The translations under genes were made by a program, and so were the position numbers. Shown piece by piece: positions 1 through 7,716 of a DNA stretch of 64,000 bases (positions are counted from its first letter, which is position 1; each line of letters opens with the position of its first letter). Source of the DNA: Halorussus sp. MSC15.2 (GTDB lineage Archaea > Halobacteriota > Halobacteria > Halobacteriales > Haladaptataceae). The notes under the pieces are model-generated. The model was not told where the DNA came from. It searched no databases and saw nothing but the letters and a program-made list of their open reading frames with translations. Location of the stretch: contig NZ_VSLZ01000003.1 of NCBI RefSeq assembly GCF_010747475.1, positions 434,001-498,000 on the forward strand. The letters are read 5' to 3'.

Positions 1-571
1 AGACGAACAGGAGCGCGACGGCCGCGAGGAGCGCGACGCCCAGACCCGCCATCAGGAGGAACGAGGGGTCGGTGAACGTCGTCCCGTTGGCACCGCCGGG
101 TGCACCGCTCCCGCCCGCAGGCGCGAGGGAGACGTTCCCGCCTTCGAACAGCGCGCTCCGTGCGTTCGGCACGGGGTCCGTGCAGAGGGTCAGGAGCGCG
201 TGGCCGAACAGGATGGGGACGCCCACCGGCCCGGCGTACGCCACGACGCCGAATCCCCCGAGGCGACGGTACGCGGCGTACGCGCCGAGCGAGAACACCC
301 CGAGGATGAGGGCGATGGCCCACCACGTGTCGAGGAACGCGTAGCAGGGGACGTCCATCGGCGTCCCGCCGGTCGTGTCGGACGATACGTTCCCGAACTC
401 CAGACTTGGCTGACTGCCGTTCTGTACGCCCGCGTCCGAACTCGGCGCGCCGAACCCGAACCCGCCGGACGATTCGGCGAGGACCGCCGAGTCCAGCGTC
501 GCGGCGGCGAAGCCGATAGCGACGACTGCTAACAGCGCGAGGACGACAGGGCGTGCGGTATCACGGTCCAC
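1..571 (-). CDS. Membrane protein, probable DUF4129 family, N-terminal part (cut by left edge)
   Basis: The reading frame is open on the minus strand from a GTG at 571 to the window edge, so only the first 190 codons are visible. The product starts with a hydrophobic signal-anchor (residues about 8-27, rich in Ala, Val, Leu), then a Ser/Gly-rich linker with N-glycosylation sequons, then two membrane segments (about residues 78-97 and 101-123), a short extracytoplasmic loop with more Asn-Gly-Thr sites, and a last hydrophobic segment running off the edge. This layout resembles haloarchaeal DUF4129 proteins, which usually sit with MoxR-type ATPase, DUF58 and transglutaminase genes, but the domain that would prove it lies outside the window. 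It is divergent in no obvious way from its neighbour: hyuB also reads on the minus strand, ending 127 nt upstream. Confident as a gene, less so as a family. Confidence 0.6.
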   Translation of the reverse strand, partial: MDRDTARPVVLALLAVVAIGFAAATLDSAVLAESSGGFGFGAPSSDAGVQNGSQPSLEFGNVSSDTTGGTPMDVPCYAFLDTWWAIALILGVFSLGAYAAYRRLGGFGVVAYAGPVGVPILFGHALLTLCTDPVPNARSALFEGGNVSLAPAGGSGAPGGANGTTFTDPSFLLMAGLGVALLAAVALLFV

Positions 572-697
572 AGAGGTAGGTTGCGGGATTGATAACTTAG
601 AGGTTCTGCCTCGTCGGCGGAGCGCGGCGTTTCTTACCTGCTCTTCGCGGTAGAAGTAGGGTCGAGCGGCCCAGTTCGGTGCAAGCGCCGAGAGAAC

Positions 698-2323
698 TCA
701 CGCCCGGTCAGAGGCGGACTCGTCCACGCGGTCGGACTCGCGGGATTCGTCGGTCCGTTCGCTCGGGTCGCCGTACCCGCCGCCTCCGGGGGTCAGTACC
801 GTGACCGTCGTCCCGGTCTCGACCTCGACGGTGGTCTTCGTGCCGACGCGCTCGCCGTCGATGCGGTTCTCGCCGAGCGCGCCCGACTCCCCGCCGTCGA
901 GTCCCTTCGGCGCGTGTCTGCGGCGCTCGGTCAGCAGCGAGACCGTCGCGTCGGTCTCGACAGTCATCGAGCGTTCGAGTCCGAGACCGCCGCGGTGTCG
1001 CCCCGCGCCGCCGCTGTCCTGCCGGAGGGCGTAGCGCTCGACGCGAAGGGGGTACTCGGTCTCCAGCGCCTCGACCGGGGTGTTGAGCGTGTTGGTCATC
1101 CCGACCTGCACGCCGTCCATGCCGTCCTTCGTCGGACGCGCGCCGAACCCGCCACCGATTGTCTCGTAGTAGGTGAAGCCGCCGTCCCTGCTCCCGATTA
1201 TCAGGTTGTTCATCGTGCCCTGTCCCTCCGCGGGCACGCGGTCGGGCACCGCCTCGGCCAGCGCGCGGACGACCACGTCGGTCACGCGCTGGCTCGTCTC
1301 GACGTTGCCCCCGACCACGGCCGCGGGCGGCGTCGGGTTCAGCAGACTCCCCTCCGGCGCGCTGACCGAGACCGGCGCGTAGCACCCGTGGTTCGGGGGA
1401 ATTTCCGGGTCGGTCAGACACCGGACGACGAAGTAGACCGCGCTCTTGGCGACCGCCAGCGGCGCGTTGAGGTTACCCGGAACCTGCTCGGCGGTCCCCG
1501 AGAAATCGACGGCGAGCGAAGCGCCGTCGATTTCGACCGTCGCTTGGACCGGCACGTCGTCGTCACTAACGCCGTCGCCTTCGAGGAAGTCGGTGGCCGC
1601 GTACTCGCCGTCCGGTAGGTCGGCCAGTTCGCTCTCGACGCGCTCGCGAGAGTACGCTATCACCGCGTCGAACGCCGCCAGTAGGCGGTCGCCGTGGTCG
1701 GCCAGCAGGTCGCCGAGGCGCTCCTCGGCCCTCTCGTTGGCGGCCATCTGCGCCCGGAGGTCGGCCCGGCGCTCGTCGGGCGTCCGGACGTTCGCCAGCA
1801 GGAGGTCGCGCACGTCCTCGTTCACCTCGCCGCCCGTGACGAGGCGGACCGGCGGGAGGCGCAGGCCCTCCTGATAGATTTCTCGCGCGCCCGCGGGCAT
1901 GCTCCCCGGCGTCATCCCGCCCACGTCGGCGTGGTGGGCGCGGGAGACCGCGTAGCCCACGATTTCCTCGCCCGCCCCGCCGTCCGCCTCCGGGGGCGCG
2001 AGCGGCGAGACCAGCGTCACGTCCGGCAGGTGGGTGCCGCCCGCGAAGGGGTCGTTGACGACGAAGGTGTCGCCGGGGTCGGGGTCCCGTTCCAGCACCG
2101 CCGCCACCGCCTCGGGCATCGCGCCGAGGTGGACCGGGATGTGCTCGGCCTGCGCGACCATCCGACCGTCGGCGTCGAACAGCGCGGTCGAGCAGTCCCG
2201 TCGCTCCTTGATGTTGGGCGAGTACGCGCCCCGAATCAGCACCTGCCCCATCTCCTCGGCCACGCTCTCCAGTTGGTTCCGCAGGATTTCGAGTTCGACG
2301 GGGTCGAGGTCAGCGTCGGTCAT
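698..2323 (-). CDS. hyuB: Hydantoinase B / 5-oxoprolinase subunit beta
   Basis: Large-subunit partner of an ATP-dependent hydantoinase, N-methylhydantoinase or 5-oxoprolinase, cytoplasmic, acting with HyuA on a cyclic amide such as 5-oxoproline or a hydantoin. The 541-residue length fits the family (about 520-580). Seen in the protein: N-terminal DPVELEILRNQLESVAEEMG, the SPNIKERRDCS stretch, the DPFAGGTHLPD motif, a Gly-rich GNVETSQRV region, and the C-terminal LTPGGGGYGDP that closes this family. The ATG at 2323 overlaps the hyuA stop by 4 nt (ATGA), so the two are translated as a coupled pair; the frame stays open well upstream of 2323 but that part is a shadow of hyuA. The real substrate cannot be told from sequence. 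Confidence 0.93.
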   Translation of the reverse strand: MTDADLDPVELEILRNQLESVAEEMGQVLIRGAYSPNIKERRDCSTALFDADGRMVAQAEHIPVHLGAMPEAVAAVLERDPDPGDTFVVNDPFAGGTHLPDVTLVSPLAPPEADGGAGEEIVGYAVSRAHHADVGGMTPGSMPAGAREIYQEGLRLPPVRLVTGGEVNEDVRDLLLANVRTPDERRADLRAQMAANERAEERLGDLLADHGDRLLAAFDAVIAYSRERVESELADLPDGEYAATDFLEGDGVSDDDVPVQATVEIDGASLAVDFSGTAEQVPGNLNAPLAVAKSAVYFVVRCLTDPEIPPNHGCYAPVSVSAPEGSLLNPTPPAAVVGGNVETSQRVTDVVVRALAEAVPDRVPAEGQGTMNNLIIGSRDGGFTYYETIGGGFGARPTKDGMDGVQVGMTNTLNTPVEALETEYPLRVERYALRQDSGGAGRHRGGLGLERSMTVETDATVSLLTERRRHAPKGLDGGESGALGENRIDGERVGTKTTVEVETGTTVTVLTPGGGGYGDPSERTDESRESDRVDESASDRA

Positions 2324-4410
2324 GCTCGACCCTCCGCGTCGGTCGCTTCGCCTCCGCGCTCGGTCAGTACCAGCGTCCCGTCCTCGCGCACCGCGGCCCG
2401 CCAGTTCGGCGGGACGACCACGGTGCTGTCGGCCTGCTCGCAGACGGCCGGACCCGCGAACGTCTCGCCCGCCGGCAGCGCCTCCCGGCGGTAGACGGGC
2501 ACCTCGCGGAACTCGCCGCCGAAGTCGGCCTCGCGCTCGCCGATTCTGGCCTCGCCCGCGCTCTCGTAGGCGACGCGCGGCGTCTCGCGCGCGACGGTCG
2601 CGCGCACCCGCAGGCCGACGAGTTCCACCGCCTCGTCCATCCGGTAGCCGTACGCCGTCTCGTGGGCCTCGTGGAAGCGACGTTCGACCGCCTCGGGGTC
2701 GAACGACTCGCCGACCTCGACGGGCAACTCGAAGCTCTGGCCCGCGTACCGGAGGTCGGCGCGCCGGACGATTTCGGCCGCCTCGGGGTCCCGGAGGTCC
2801 GCCCGCGCCTCGTCGGCGAGGTCCGCGAGGACCCCAGACACCCCCTCGGGGTCGGCCGCATCGAGCGCGGTGCGGTAGGTCCGGACAGCGTCGCGGGTCT
2901 CGTCGGCCGCGAGCAGGCCGAACGCCGACAGGACGCCGCAGGCCCGCGGGACGACGACGCGGGTCACGTCGAGTCGGTCGGCCAGCGCCGCGGCGTGCAT
3001 CGGTCCCGCGCCGCCGAACGCCGCCAGCGCGAACGTCCGGGGGTCGTGGCCGCGCTCGACCGTGACTTCCCGGACCGCCCGAGTCATGTCGGCGTTCGCC
3101 ACGCGGTAGACGCCGCGGGCGGCCTCGACGGGTCCCGACAGGTCCGCTTCGTCGGCGAGGGCCGCGAGCGCGTCGCGCGCGGCCGCCACGTCCAGCGAGA
3201 GTTCGCCCCCGAGCGCGGTGTCGTCCCCGAGGTAGCCGAGGACGACGTTGGCGTCGGTGACGGTCGGTCGCTCGCCGCCCTTCCCGTAGCACGCCGGGCC
3301 GGGGTCCGCGCCCGCCGACTCGGGACCGACCCGGAGCGCGCCCCCGGCGTCCACCCACGCGATGCTTCCGCCGCCCGCGCCCACTGTCGTCACGTCCACC
3401 ATCGGGACGCCCACGGGTCGCCCGCCGATTTCGGTCTCGGTGGTGCGCTCGACGTCGCCCTCCCTGACGAGACTCACGTCGCTGGAGGTGCCGCCCATGT
3501 CGAACGTGACGAGACCGGGTGCCTCGGTGGCGCTCTCGGCGGTCGCGGCCGCGCCGTCGGTTTCCGCGGTCGCTCGCTCCGCGGCCGCTCTCTCAGCGGT
3601 CGCGGCCGCGCCCACGACCCCCGCAGCCGGGCCAGACAGACACGTCGTTACGGCGTGTTCGCGGACCGTCTCGGCGTCGGCGATGCCGCCGTTCGACTGC
3701 ATGACCAGCGGGGCCGGAATCCCGGCGGACTCGGCGCGCTCGACGAGTCGCCCGAGGTAGGCGTCGATTTTGGGCGTCACGTAGGCGTCCACGACGGTCG
3801 TGGCGGTGCGCTCGTACTCCCGGAACGCCGCGAGCACCTCGTGGGACGCCGAGACCGGCGCGTCGAGTTCCTCGCGCAGGACCTCGGCGACCGCTCGCTC
3901 GTTCCGGGGGTCGGCGTAGGCGTGGAGCAGCGAGACCGCGACGCTCTCGGCGTCGGTTTCGCGGATTCGGTCCGCGAGGTCCCGGACCTCGCTCAGTTCC
4001 ACTTCGCGTTCGACGCCCTCGGGGGTGGCGCGCTCGGCGACCTCGAACCGCCTGCGCCGGGGGACGAGCGGGTCGGGTTTCTCGGCGTTCAAATCGTAGA
4101 GCGCGGGCCGGTCCTGTCTCCCGATTTCCAGCACGTCGCGGAACCCCTCTGTCGTGACGAGCGCGGTCTCCGCGCCGTCGCCCTCCAGCAGCGCGTTGGT
4201 CGAGACCGTCATCGCGTGCGAGAAGGCGTCCACGTCTTCGGGGTCGAGGTCGGCCTTCTCGCAGGCCTTCCGGATTCCGGCCAGCACGCCCTCGCTCTGG
4301 TCGTCGGTGGTCGGGACCTTCGCGGTGACGAGTTCGTCGCCGGGCGTCAGCAGCGCTACGTCGGTGAAGGTGCCGCCCACGTCCGCGCCGACGCGGATGC
4401 CGTCGGTCAC
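2320..4410 (-). CDS. hyuA: Hydantoinase A / 5-oxoprolinase subunit alpha
   Basis: ATP-binding subunit of the HyuAB pair, acetate/sugar kinase-like fold, which activates the cyclic amide with ATP before ring opening. The protein of 696 residues opens with the phosphate-binding motif GADVGGTFTDV (residues 8-18), has NALLEGDG and SNGGIA stretches in the first half, the second phosphate loop FDMGGTSSDVSLV near the middle, TTVGAGGGSIAWVD after it, and GGAGPMHA in the last third, all typical of hydantoinase A. The GTG at 4410 is chosen because the family starts right before the first phosphate loop and a GGAGGA ribosome site lies about 10 nt upstream. The frame stays open to 4596, but that extension reads through the 76-bp repeat and permease remnant and is not credible. 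An Ala/Thr-rich insert (around residues 290-312) with AAATAE-like repeats is unusual. Confidence 0.93.
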   Translation of the reverse strand: MTDGIRVGADVGGTFTDVALLTPGDELVTAKVPTTDDQSEGVLAGIRKACEKADLDPEDVDAFSHAMTVSTNALLEGDGAETALVTTEGFRDVLEIGRQDRPALYDLNAEKPDPLVPRRRRFEVAERATPEGVEREVELSEVRDLADRIRETDAESVAVSLLHAYADPRNERAVAEVLREELDAPVSASHEVLAAFREYERTATTVVDAYVTPKIDAYLGRLVERAESAGIPAPLVMQSNGGIADAETVREHAVTTCLSGPAAGVVGAAATAERAAAERATAETDGAAATAESATEAPGLVTFDMGGTSSDVSLVREGDVERTTETEIGGRPVGVPMVDVTTVGAGGGSIAWVDAGGALRVGPESAGADPGPACYGKGGERPTVTDANVVLGYLGDDTALGGELSLDVAAARDALAALADEADLSGPVEAARGVYRVANADMTRAVREVTVERGHDPRTFALAAFGGAGPMHAAALADRLDVTRVVVPRACGVLSAFGLLAADETRDAVRTYRTALDAADPEGVSGVLADLADEARADLRDPEAAEIVRRADLRYAGQSFELPVEVGESFDPEAVERRFHEAHETAYGYRMDEAVELVGLRVRATVARETPRVAYESAGEARIGEREADFGGEFREVPVYRREALPAGETFAGPAVCEQADSTVVVPPNWRAAVREDGTLVLTERGGEATDAEGRA

Positions 4411-4433
4411 GGGCGGGTCCCTCCTCCGGGTCG

Positions 4434-4509
4434 GTCGTCCCTGTGACGGTGGCTCATGCGGTTTGGGTGTCGCTACAGGACGTAATAGTTGGTGCTTGCG
4501 GAACTCCGG
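4434..4509. repeat. 76-bp direct repeat, copy A
   Basis: This stretch matches 5698-5773 at 73 of 76 positions, in the same orientation. In copy B it is the sequence just downstream of the intact ABC-2 permease gene plus the last bases of a pilB remnant. Here it lies between the permease remnant and hyuA. It is far better conserved than the coding sequence beside it, which argues for recent gene conversion, recombination, or a constrained function. No clear stem-loop or coding frame was found in it. Confidence 0.85.
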
Positions 4510-4790
4510 CGGCGCTGACGACTCGACCAGCGTCCGCGGGACGTACTCGCTGTCGAGGACGTCGAGACCACCGACGTCGAGGCTGCGTCGGTCCACGAGG
4601 ACCGCCAGTATCCGAGTGCCATCGCCACGACTAGTTAGACCATCAGATTACGGGGCCGAACCGGTTCCGGACGTGGAACGGTACCGCCGACCCGACCAGA
4701 CCCTCGACCGTGGCAAGCGGCTACCCCCGGAGAACGCGAGGTCGGCCGCCTGCGTGCGGGGACCACTCGGTCAGACCGTCCAGTAATCGC
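4510..4790 (-). pseudogene. Decayed 3' end of an ABC-2 permease gene
   Basis: Reading the minus strand, fragments match the end of the intact permease at 5795-6634 in the same order: QAADLAFSGG (intact copy QAADLVFSGAG), then VPFHVRNRFGPV (intact VPFYVQNWFGLV), then ALGYWR (intact LLGYWR). Frames shift between fragments, and TGA and TAG stops fall inside the copy of the last membrane helix, so it cannot make a product. The part upstream of about 4790 is no longer recognisable. Together with repeat copy A it is a duplicated permease tail plus its 3' flank. The fragments show it was once a paralogue or partial duplication of the neighbouring exporter gene; which came first is not clear. Confidence 0.75.
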
Positions 4791-4938
4791 TGACCGCGTT
4801 CGCCTGCCACCACGTGGTACTGTGCCACAGGCAGAGAATACGAAATACTGACCGTCGAACGGGTGAAGCGAGAGACGAGTTGATTACGAGTCTGCTCGGG
4901 AGGACGACCGTTCGCGCTGTGCGTCTCCCGTCGGGCGG

Positions 4939-5462
4939 TCAACAGGAGTCGTCGTGAACCTCGAAGGAGTTGACGACGTTTCCGTCGGGAGACTCGTACT
5001 CGACTCGCATCGTCTCGGGGACTGTTCGGTCAAATACTAACTCTGTCTGATACTTGTAGGTCACGCCACCACAGTTGACTTCACTCTGCGGCCGCTCGGA
5101 CGCCCATCGACTCGTGAGACGTATCGTCGCCTCGTTCGTGTCGGGGTTAGTCTCGAAAGACTCGAAGACGAGTCGTGACAGCCGCTCGGGGGGCGAAACC
5201 ACCCGGTAAGGACGACGGTCGATTTCTCACAGTCGAAGACTCCATCGACCGATTCGTCCGGGGCTGGCACCTCTCCATCGAGGACCCGGAACGTAACTCG
5301 CGTATCACCGGAGCGCGTCTCGAACGGGGTTCGTGTTTGGGTCGTGCGGTCGCCCTCAGAACTCGTTCGTGGAGTGGTTCCGGGGTCCGCGACCCGTCCG
5401 AGACAGCCACTCGCCAAAGTGGCGTTAGCTAGCAGACCTGCGAGGAGTGTTCGACGTCTCAC
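4939..5462 (-). CDS. Small haloarchaeal lipoprotein, unknown function, frame-broken
   Basis: GTG start at 5462. The N-terminus has a short signal with Arg-Arg-Arg, a hydrophobic stretch and a lipobox LASGC, so it would be lipid-anchored at the outer face. The frame then runs to DCEKSTVVLTGWFRPP and breaks; the next frame continues with ERLSRLVFESFETN and ends with EVHDDSC at 4939. Adding one base to the run of six G at 5188-5193 (seven C on the coding strand) gives one smooth protein of about 174 residues. It is therefore either a sequencing error or a recent one-base deletion. Two Cys in the second half (CEKSTVV and NCGGVTY) could pair. No enzyme motif is visible. It sits among gene remnants, so loss of function is plausible. 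Confidence 0.6.
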
Positions 5463-5544
5463 GGCGGCTTTTGTTCGTAATCGGAAATAAACCTATGTAA
5501 GTAATGTATATTTCCATAACTACATCCGGGATAAGTGTCATAGT

Positions 5545-5716
5545 ATGGGGGTGAGCGCCGTGGACCGACCCTCGACCGAGGCCGAGCGCGGCGTCGGCGA
5601 CTCTTCGACCGGACTCGTGCCGCCCCCGAAACCGCCCGACGACCCCGACGCGTGGTACGCGCCGGACGTCCGGGCGCAGTACGAACCTCATCCGGGCGTC
5701 GTCCCTGTGACGGTGG
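5545..5716 (+). pseudogene. 5' remnant of a pilB-type secretion ATPase gene
   Basis: The ATG at 5545 opens a frame whose residues about 22-53 read VPPPKPPDDPDAWYAPDVRA and QYEPHPGVV, nearly the same as residues 23-51 of the intact pilB at 9882 (VPPPKPPDDPEAWYASDVRA, QYELHPDVV). Homology stops around 5716, where the sequence enters the 76-bp repeat and the antisense of the permease. Only the first tenth of the gene is left. The match is close at DNA level too, so it is either a recent partial duplication of the local pilB or the stump of a second pilus ATPase gene. Confidence 0.75.
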
Positions 5717-5773
5717 TTCGTGCGGTTTGGGTGTCGCTACAGGACGTAATAGTTGGTGCTTGCGGAAGTCCGG
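5698..5773. repeat. 76-bp direct repeat, copy B
   Basis: Matches copy A at 4434-4509 with three mismatches. It spans the end of the pilB remnant and the 3' flank of the permease gene. The two copies bracket about 1.19 kb containing the permease remnant, the lipoprotein and the pilB stump, so homologous recombination between them could delete that segment. Confidence 0.85.
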
Positions 5774-5794
5774 AACGTCCGAGAGAAGAGTCCG

Positions 5795-6634
5795 CTATCC
5801 GAGGTCCGCGCGCTCGAACCGCCAGTAGCCGAGCAGTACGGGGACGACCAGCCAGCCGACCAGAACGACCAGTCCGAACCAGTTCTGCACGTAGAACGGC
5901 ACCGACGACCCGGCCAGCGCCTCCGCGGGGACGATAGGTCCGGCACCCGAGAAGACGAGGTCGGCGGCCTGCGAGTAGGCGTTGTTGGGGTTGAGTACCT
6001 GAAGCAGATAGTACCACGCCGGAGTCGCACTCGCTCCGGTGGGCAGACCGCCCTCGACGAGGTAGTAGACGCCCAACGGGACGAGGTTCCAGAGCACTTG
6101 GAAGAGGAAGAACGCCCCGACGGCCAGCGCCATGGCCCGCGACCGAGTCGCCGCGAACGACGACGCGCCGATAGCGATGCCCACGTACGTGAGTCCGAAG
6201 AGGACGGTAAGCAGCGTCAACAGCAGGAAGTCCACGACCGCGAGTTCGCCGAACAGCGCGAGCAGCGTGATGGCGGCACCGGCGAACGCCACGAAGATGC
6301 CGACAGTGACCACCAGCGTCCGGCCGACCAACTTGCCGAGCACCACGTCGGCGCGTGTGTGGGGGAGACCGAGCAGAATCTTGATGCTTCCGGACTCGCG
6401 CTCGCCCGCGATGGCGAGGTACGCCACCACCAGCGCCGTGAGCGGGATGATGAGGCTCGCCGGTGAGGTCAGGAACTGCGTGGCGTCCGGGAGTCCCGGC
6501 GCGTCGCCGAGAATCGCCTTCCGGACGTAGACCGCGCCGACGGAGAACAGCAGGAACACCGCGGTGATGACCCAGAGCATCCGCGAGCGCACCGCGTCCT
6601 CGAAGTCCTTGCGCGCGACGACCAGCCAACTCAT
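5795..6634 (-). CDS. ABC-2 type exporter permease
   Basis: Membrane subunit of an ABC-2 (NatB/ABC2_membrane_2-like) exporter, 279 residues with about six transmembrane helices. The N-terminus MSWLVVARKDFEDAVRSRM is the usual cytoplasmic ARKDF start of these permeases, followed by a first helix, a long extracellular loop with GLPDATQF, and a cytoplasmic GERESGSIKILLGLP coupling segment that contacts the ATPase, then four more helices and the end GYWRFERADLG. The ATG at 6634 overlaps the ATPase stop by 4 nt, so the pair is co-translated. Substrate unknown; relatives include Na+ and multidrug/copper-type exporters. A decayed copy of its 3' end lies at 4510-4790. Confidence 0.9.
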   Translation of the reverse strand: MSWLVVARKDFEDAVRSRMLWVITAVFLLFSVGAVYVRKAILGDAPGLPDATQFLTSPASLIIPLTALVVAYLAIAGERESGSIKILLGLPHTRADVVLGKLVGRTLVVTVGIFVAFAGAAITLLALFGELAVVDFLLLTLLTVLFGLTYVGIAIGASSFAATRSRAMALAVGAFFLFQVLWNLVPLGVYYLVEGGLPTGASATPAWYYLLQVLNPNNAYSQAADLVFSGAGPIVPAEALAGSSVPFYVQNWFGLVVLVGWLVVPVLLGYWRFERADLG

Positions 6635-7548
6635 GCCGTCACCTCCTCGGTGGTGTAGGCGGCGAAGAGGTCCTCCAGCGACGCCTGCTCGGTGGATATG
6701 TCGGTGACGGTCGCGCCCTGCGCCTCGACTCGGTTTATCACTTCGGACTTGACGCCCGAGTCGTTCACGGCGATTCGGAGGACGTTCCCATCCGCGGTCA
6801 GGTCGGTCACCGCGTCGATGTCGTCGAGACTGAGGTCGTCGGGCACGCGGTCCACCGTGAGTTCGAGGGTCGAACTGGTGCCGACCGACTCGCGCAGTCC
6901 CTCGATGGTGTCCTCGGCGACGAGTCGGCCGCCGTTCATGATTCCGACGCGGTCGCACACCGCCTCGACCTGCCCGAGGATGTGACTGGAGAAGAAGACG
7001 GTCGTCCCGCGACTCGCCTCTTCGCGGACGAGTTCGCGCATCTGGCGCGCGCCGTTGGGGTCGAGACCCGACGACGGTTCGTCCAGAATCAGGAGGTCGG
7101 GGTCACCCACCAGCGCCATCCCGAGCGCGAGGCGCTGGCCCATGCCGGTCGAGTAACCACCGGCCTTCCGTCCGGCCGCCTCCGGGCCGAGACCCACGCG
7201 GTCAAGAATCTCGTCGGGGTCGTCGTCGCTCCCTTTCGAGTCCACCGCGAACTCGACATGCTTCCGACCCGTGAGTCGGTCGTAGAGGTCGAAGCCCTCG
7301 GGGAGGATACCGATTCGCTCGTGAATCTCTTGGGTCTCGTCCTGTGCGTCGTAGCCGAGGACCGTCGCGGTGCCCTCGGTCGGCCGGAGGTAGTCGAGCA
7401 ACACGTTGATGGTCGTGGACTTGCCCGCGCCGTTCGGACCGAGGTAGCCGAACACCTCGCCCTCCTCGACGACGAGGTCGAGGTCCTCGACCGCAACGAC
7501 GCCCGCGCCGAAGCGCTTCGTGAGTCCGTCGGTTCGGATAGCTGGCAT
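6631..7548 (-). CDS. ABC-2 type exporter ATPase
   Basis: Cytoplasmic ATPase of 305 residues driving the permease encoded just downstream. Motifs in order: Walker A GPNGAGKST, Q-loop region ERIGILPEGFDLYDRLT, signature YSTGMGQRLALGMAL, Walker B LLILDEPSSGLDPNG, and switch His in TTVFFSSHIL. After the ATPase domain comes a C-terminal domain of about 90 residues typical of DrrA/CcmA-like subunits. The ATG at 7548 is chosen because MPAIRTDGLTKRFG is the family start; the longer open frame upstream is antisense to the ferritin-like gene. The drug/lantibiotic-like subfamily is suggested but the cargo is not known. Confidence 0.93.
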   Translation of the reverse strand: MPAIRTDGLTKRFGAGVVAVEDLDLVVEEGEVFGYLGPNGAGKSTTINVLLDYLRPTEGTATVLGYDAQDETQEIHERIGILPEGFDLYDRLTGRKHVEFAVDSKGSDDDPDEILDRVGLGPEAAGRKAGGYSTGMGQRLALGMALVGDPDLLILDEPSSGLDPNGARQMRELVREEASRGTTVFFSSHILGQVEAVCDRVGIMNGGRLVAEDTIEGLRESVGTSSTLELTVDRVPDDLSLDDIDAVTDLTADGNVLRIAVNDSGVKSEVINRVEAQGATVTDISTEQASLEDLFAAYTTEEVTA

Positions 7549-7716
7549 GAATGTACGGTCAATCCCGGACGGCATTAGTGTTGTTAATTCAATACCTCTC
7601 CCGCGACCCGGAACTCGGGACGAAATTGGGGGAGAGTTCCGCGGGAACTCGGCGGAAATAGTGTCAAACCTCCGAAAATCTTCATGGGTGACCGAGGAGT
7701 CGGTGCGAGTGAAGCA

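Noticed and set aside
4410-4596. Upstream extension of hyuA to an ATG at 4596
   Set aside because: It reads through the 76-bp repeat and permease remnant, and the family begins right at the GTG at 4410 with a good ribosome site.
5545-5937. 130-codon frame as a real gene
   Set aside because: Only the first 57 codons are homologous to PilB; the rest is antisense of the permease.
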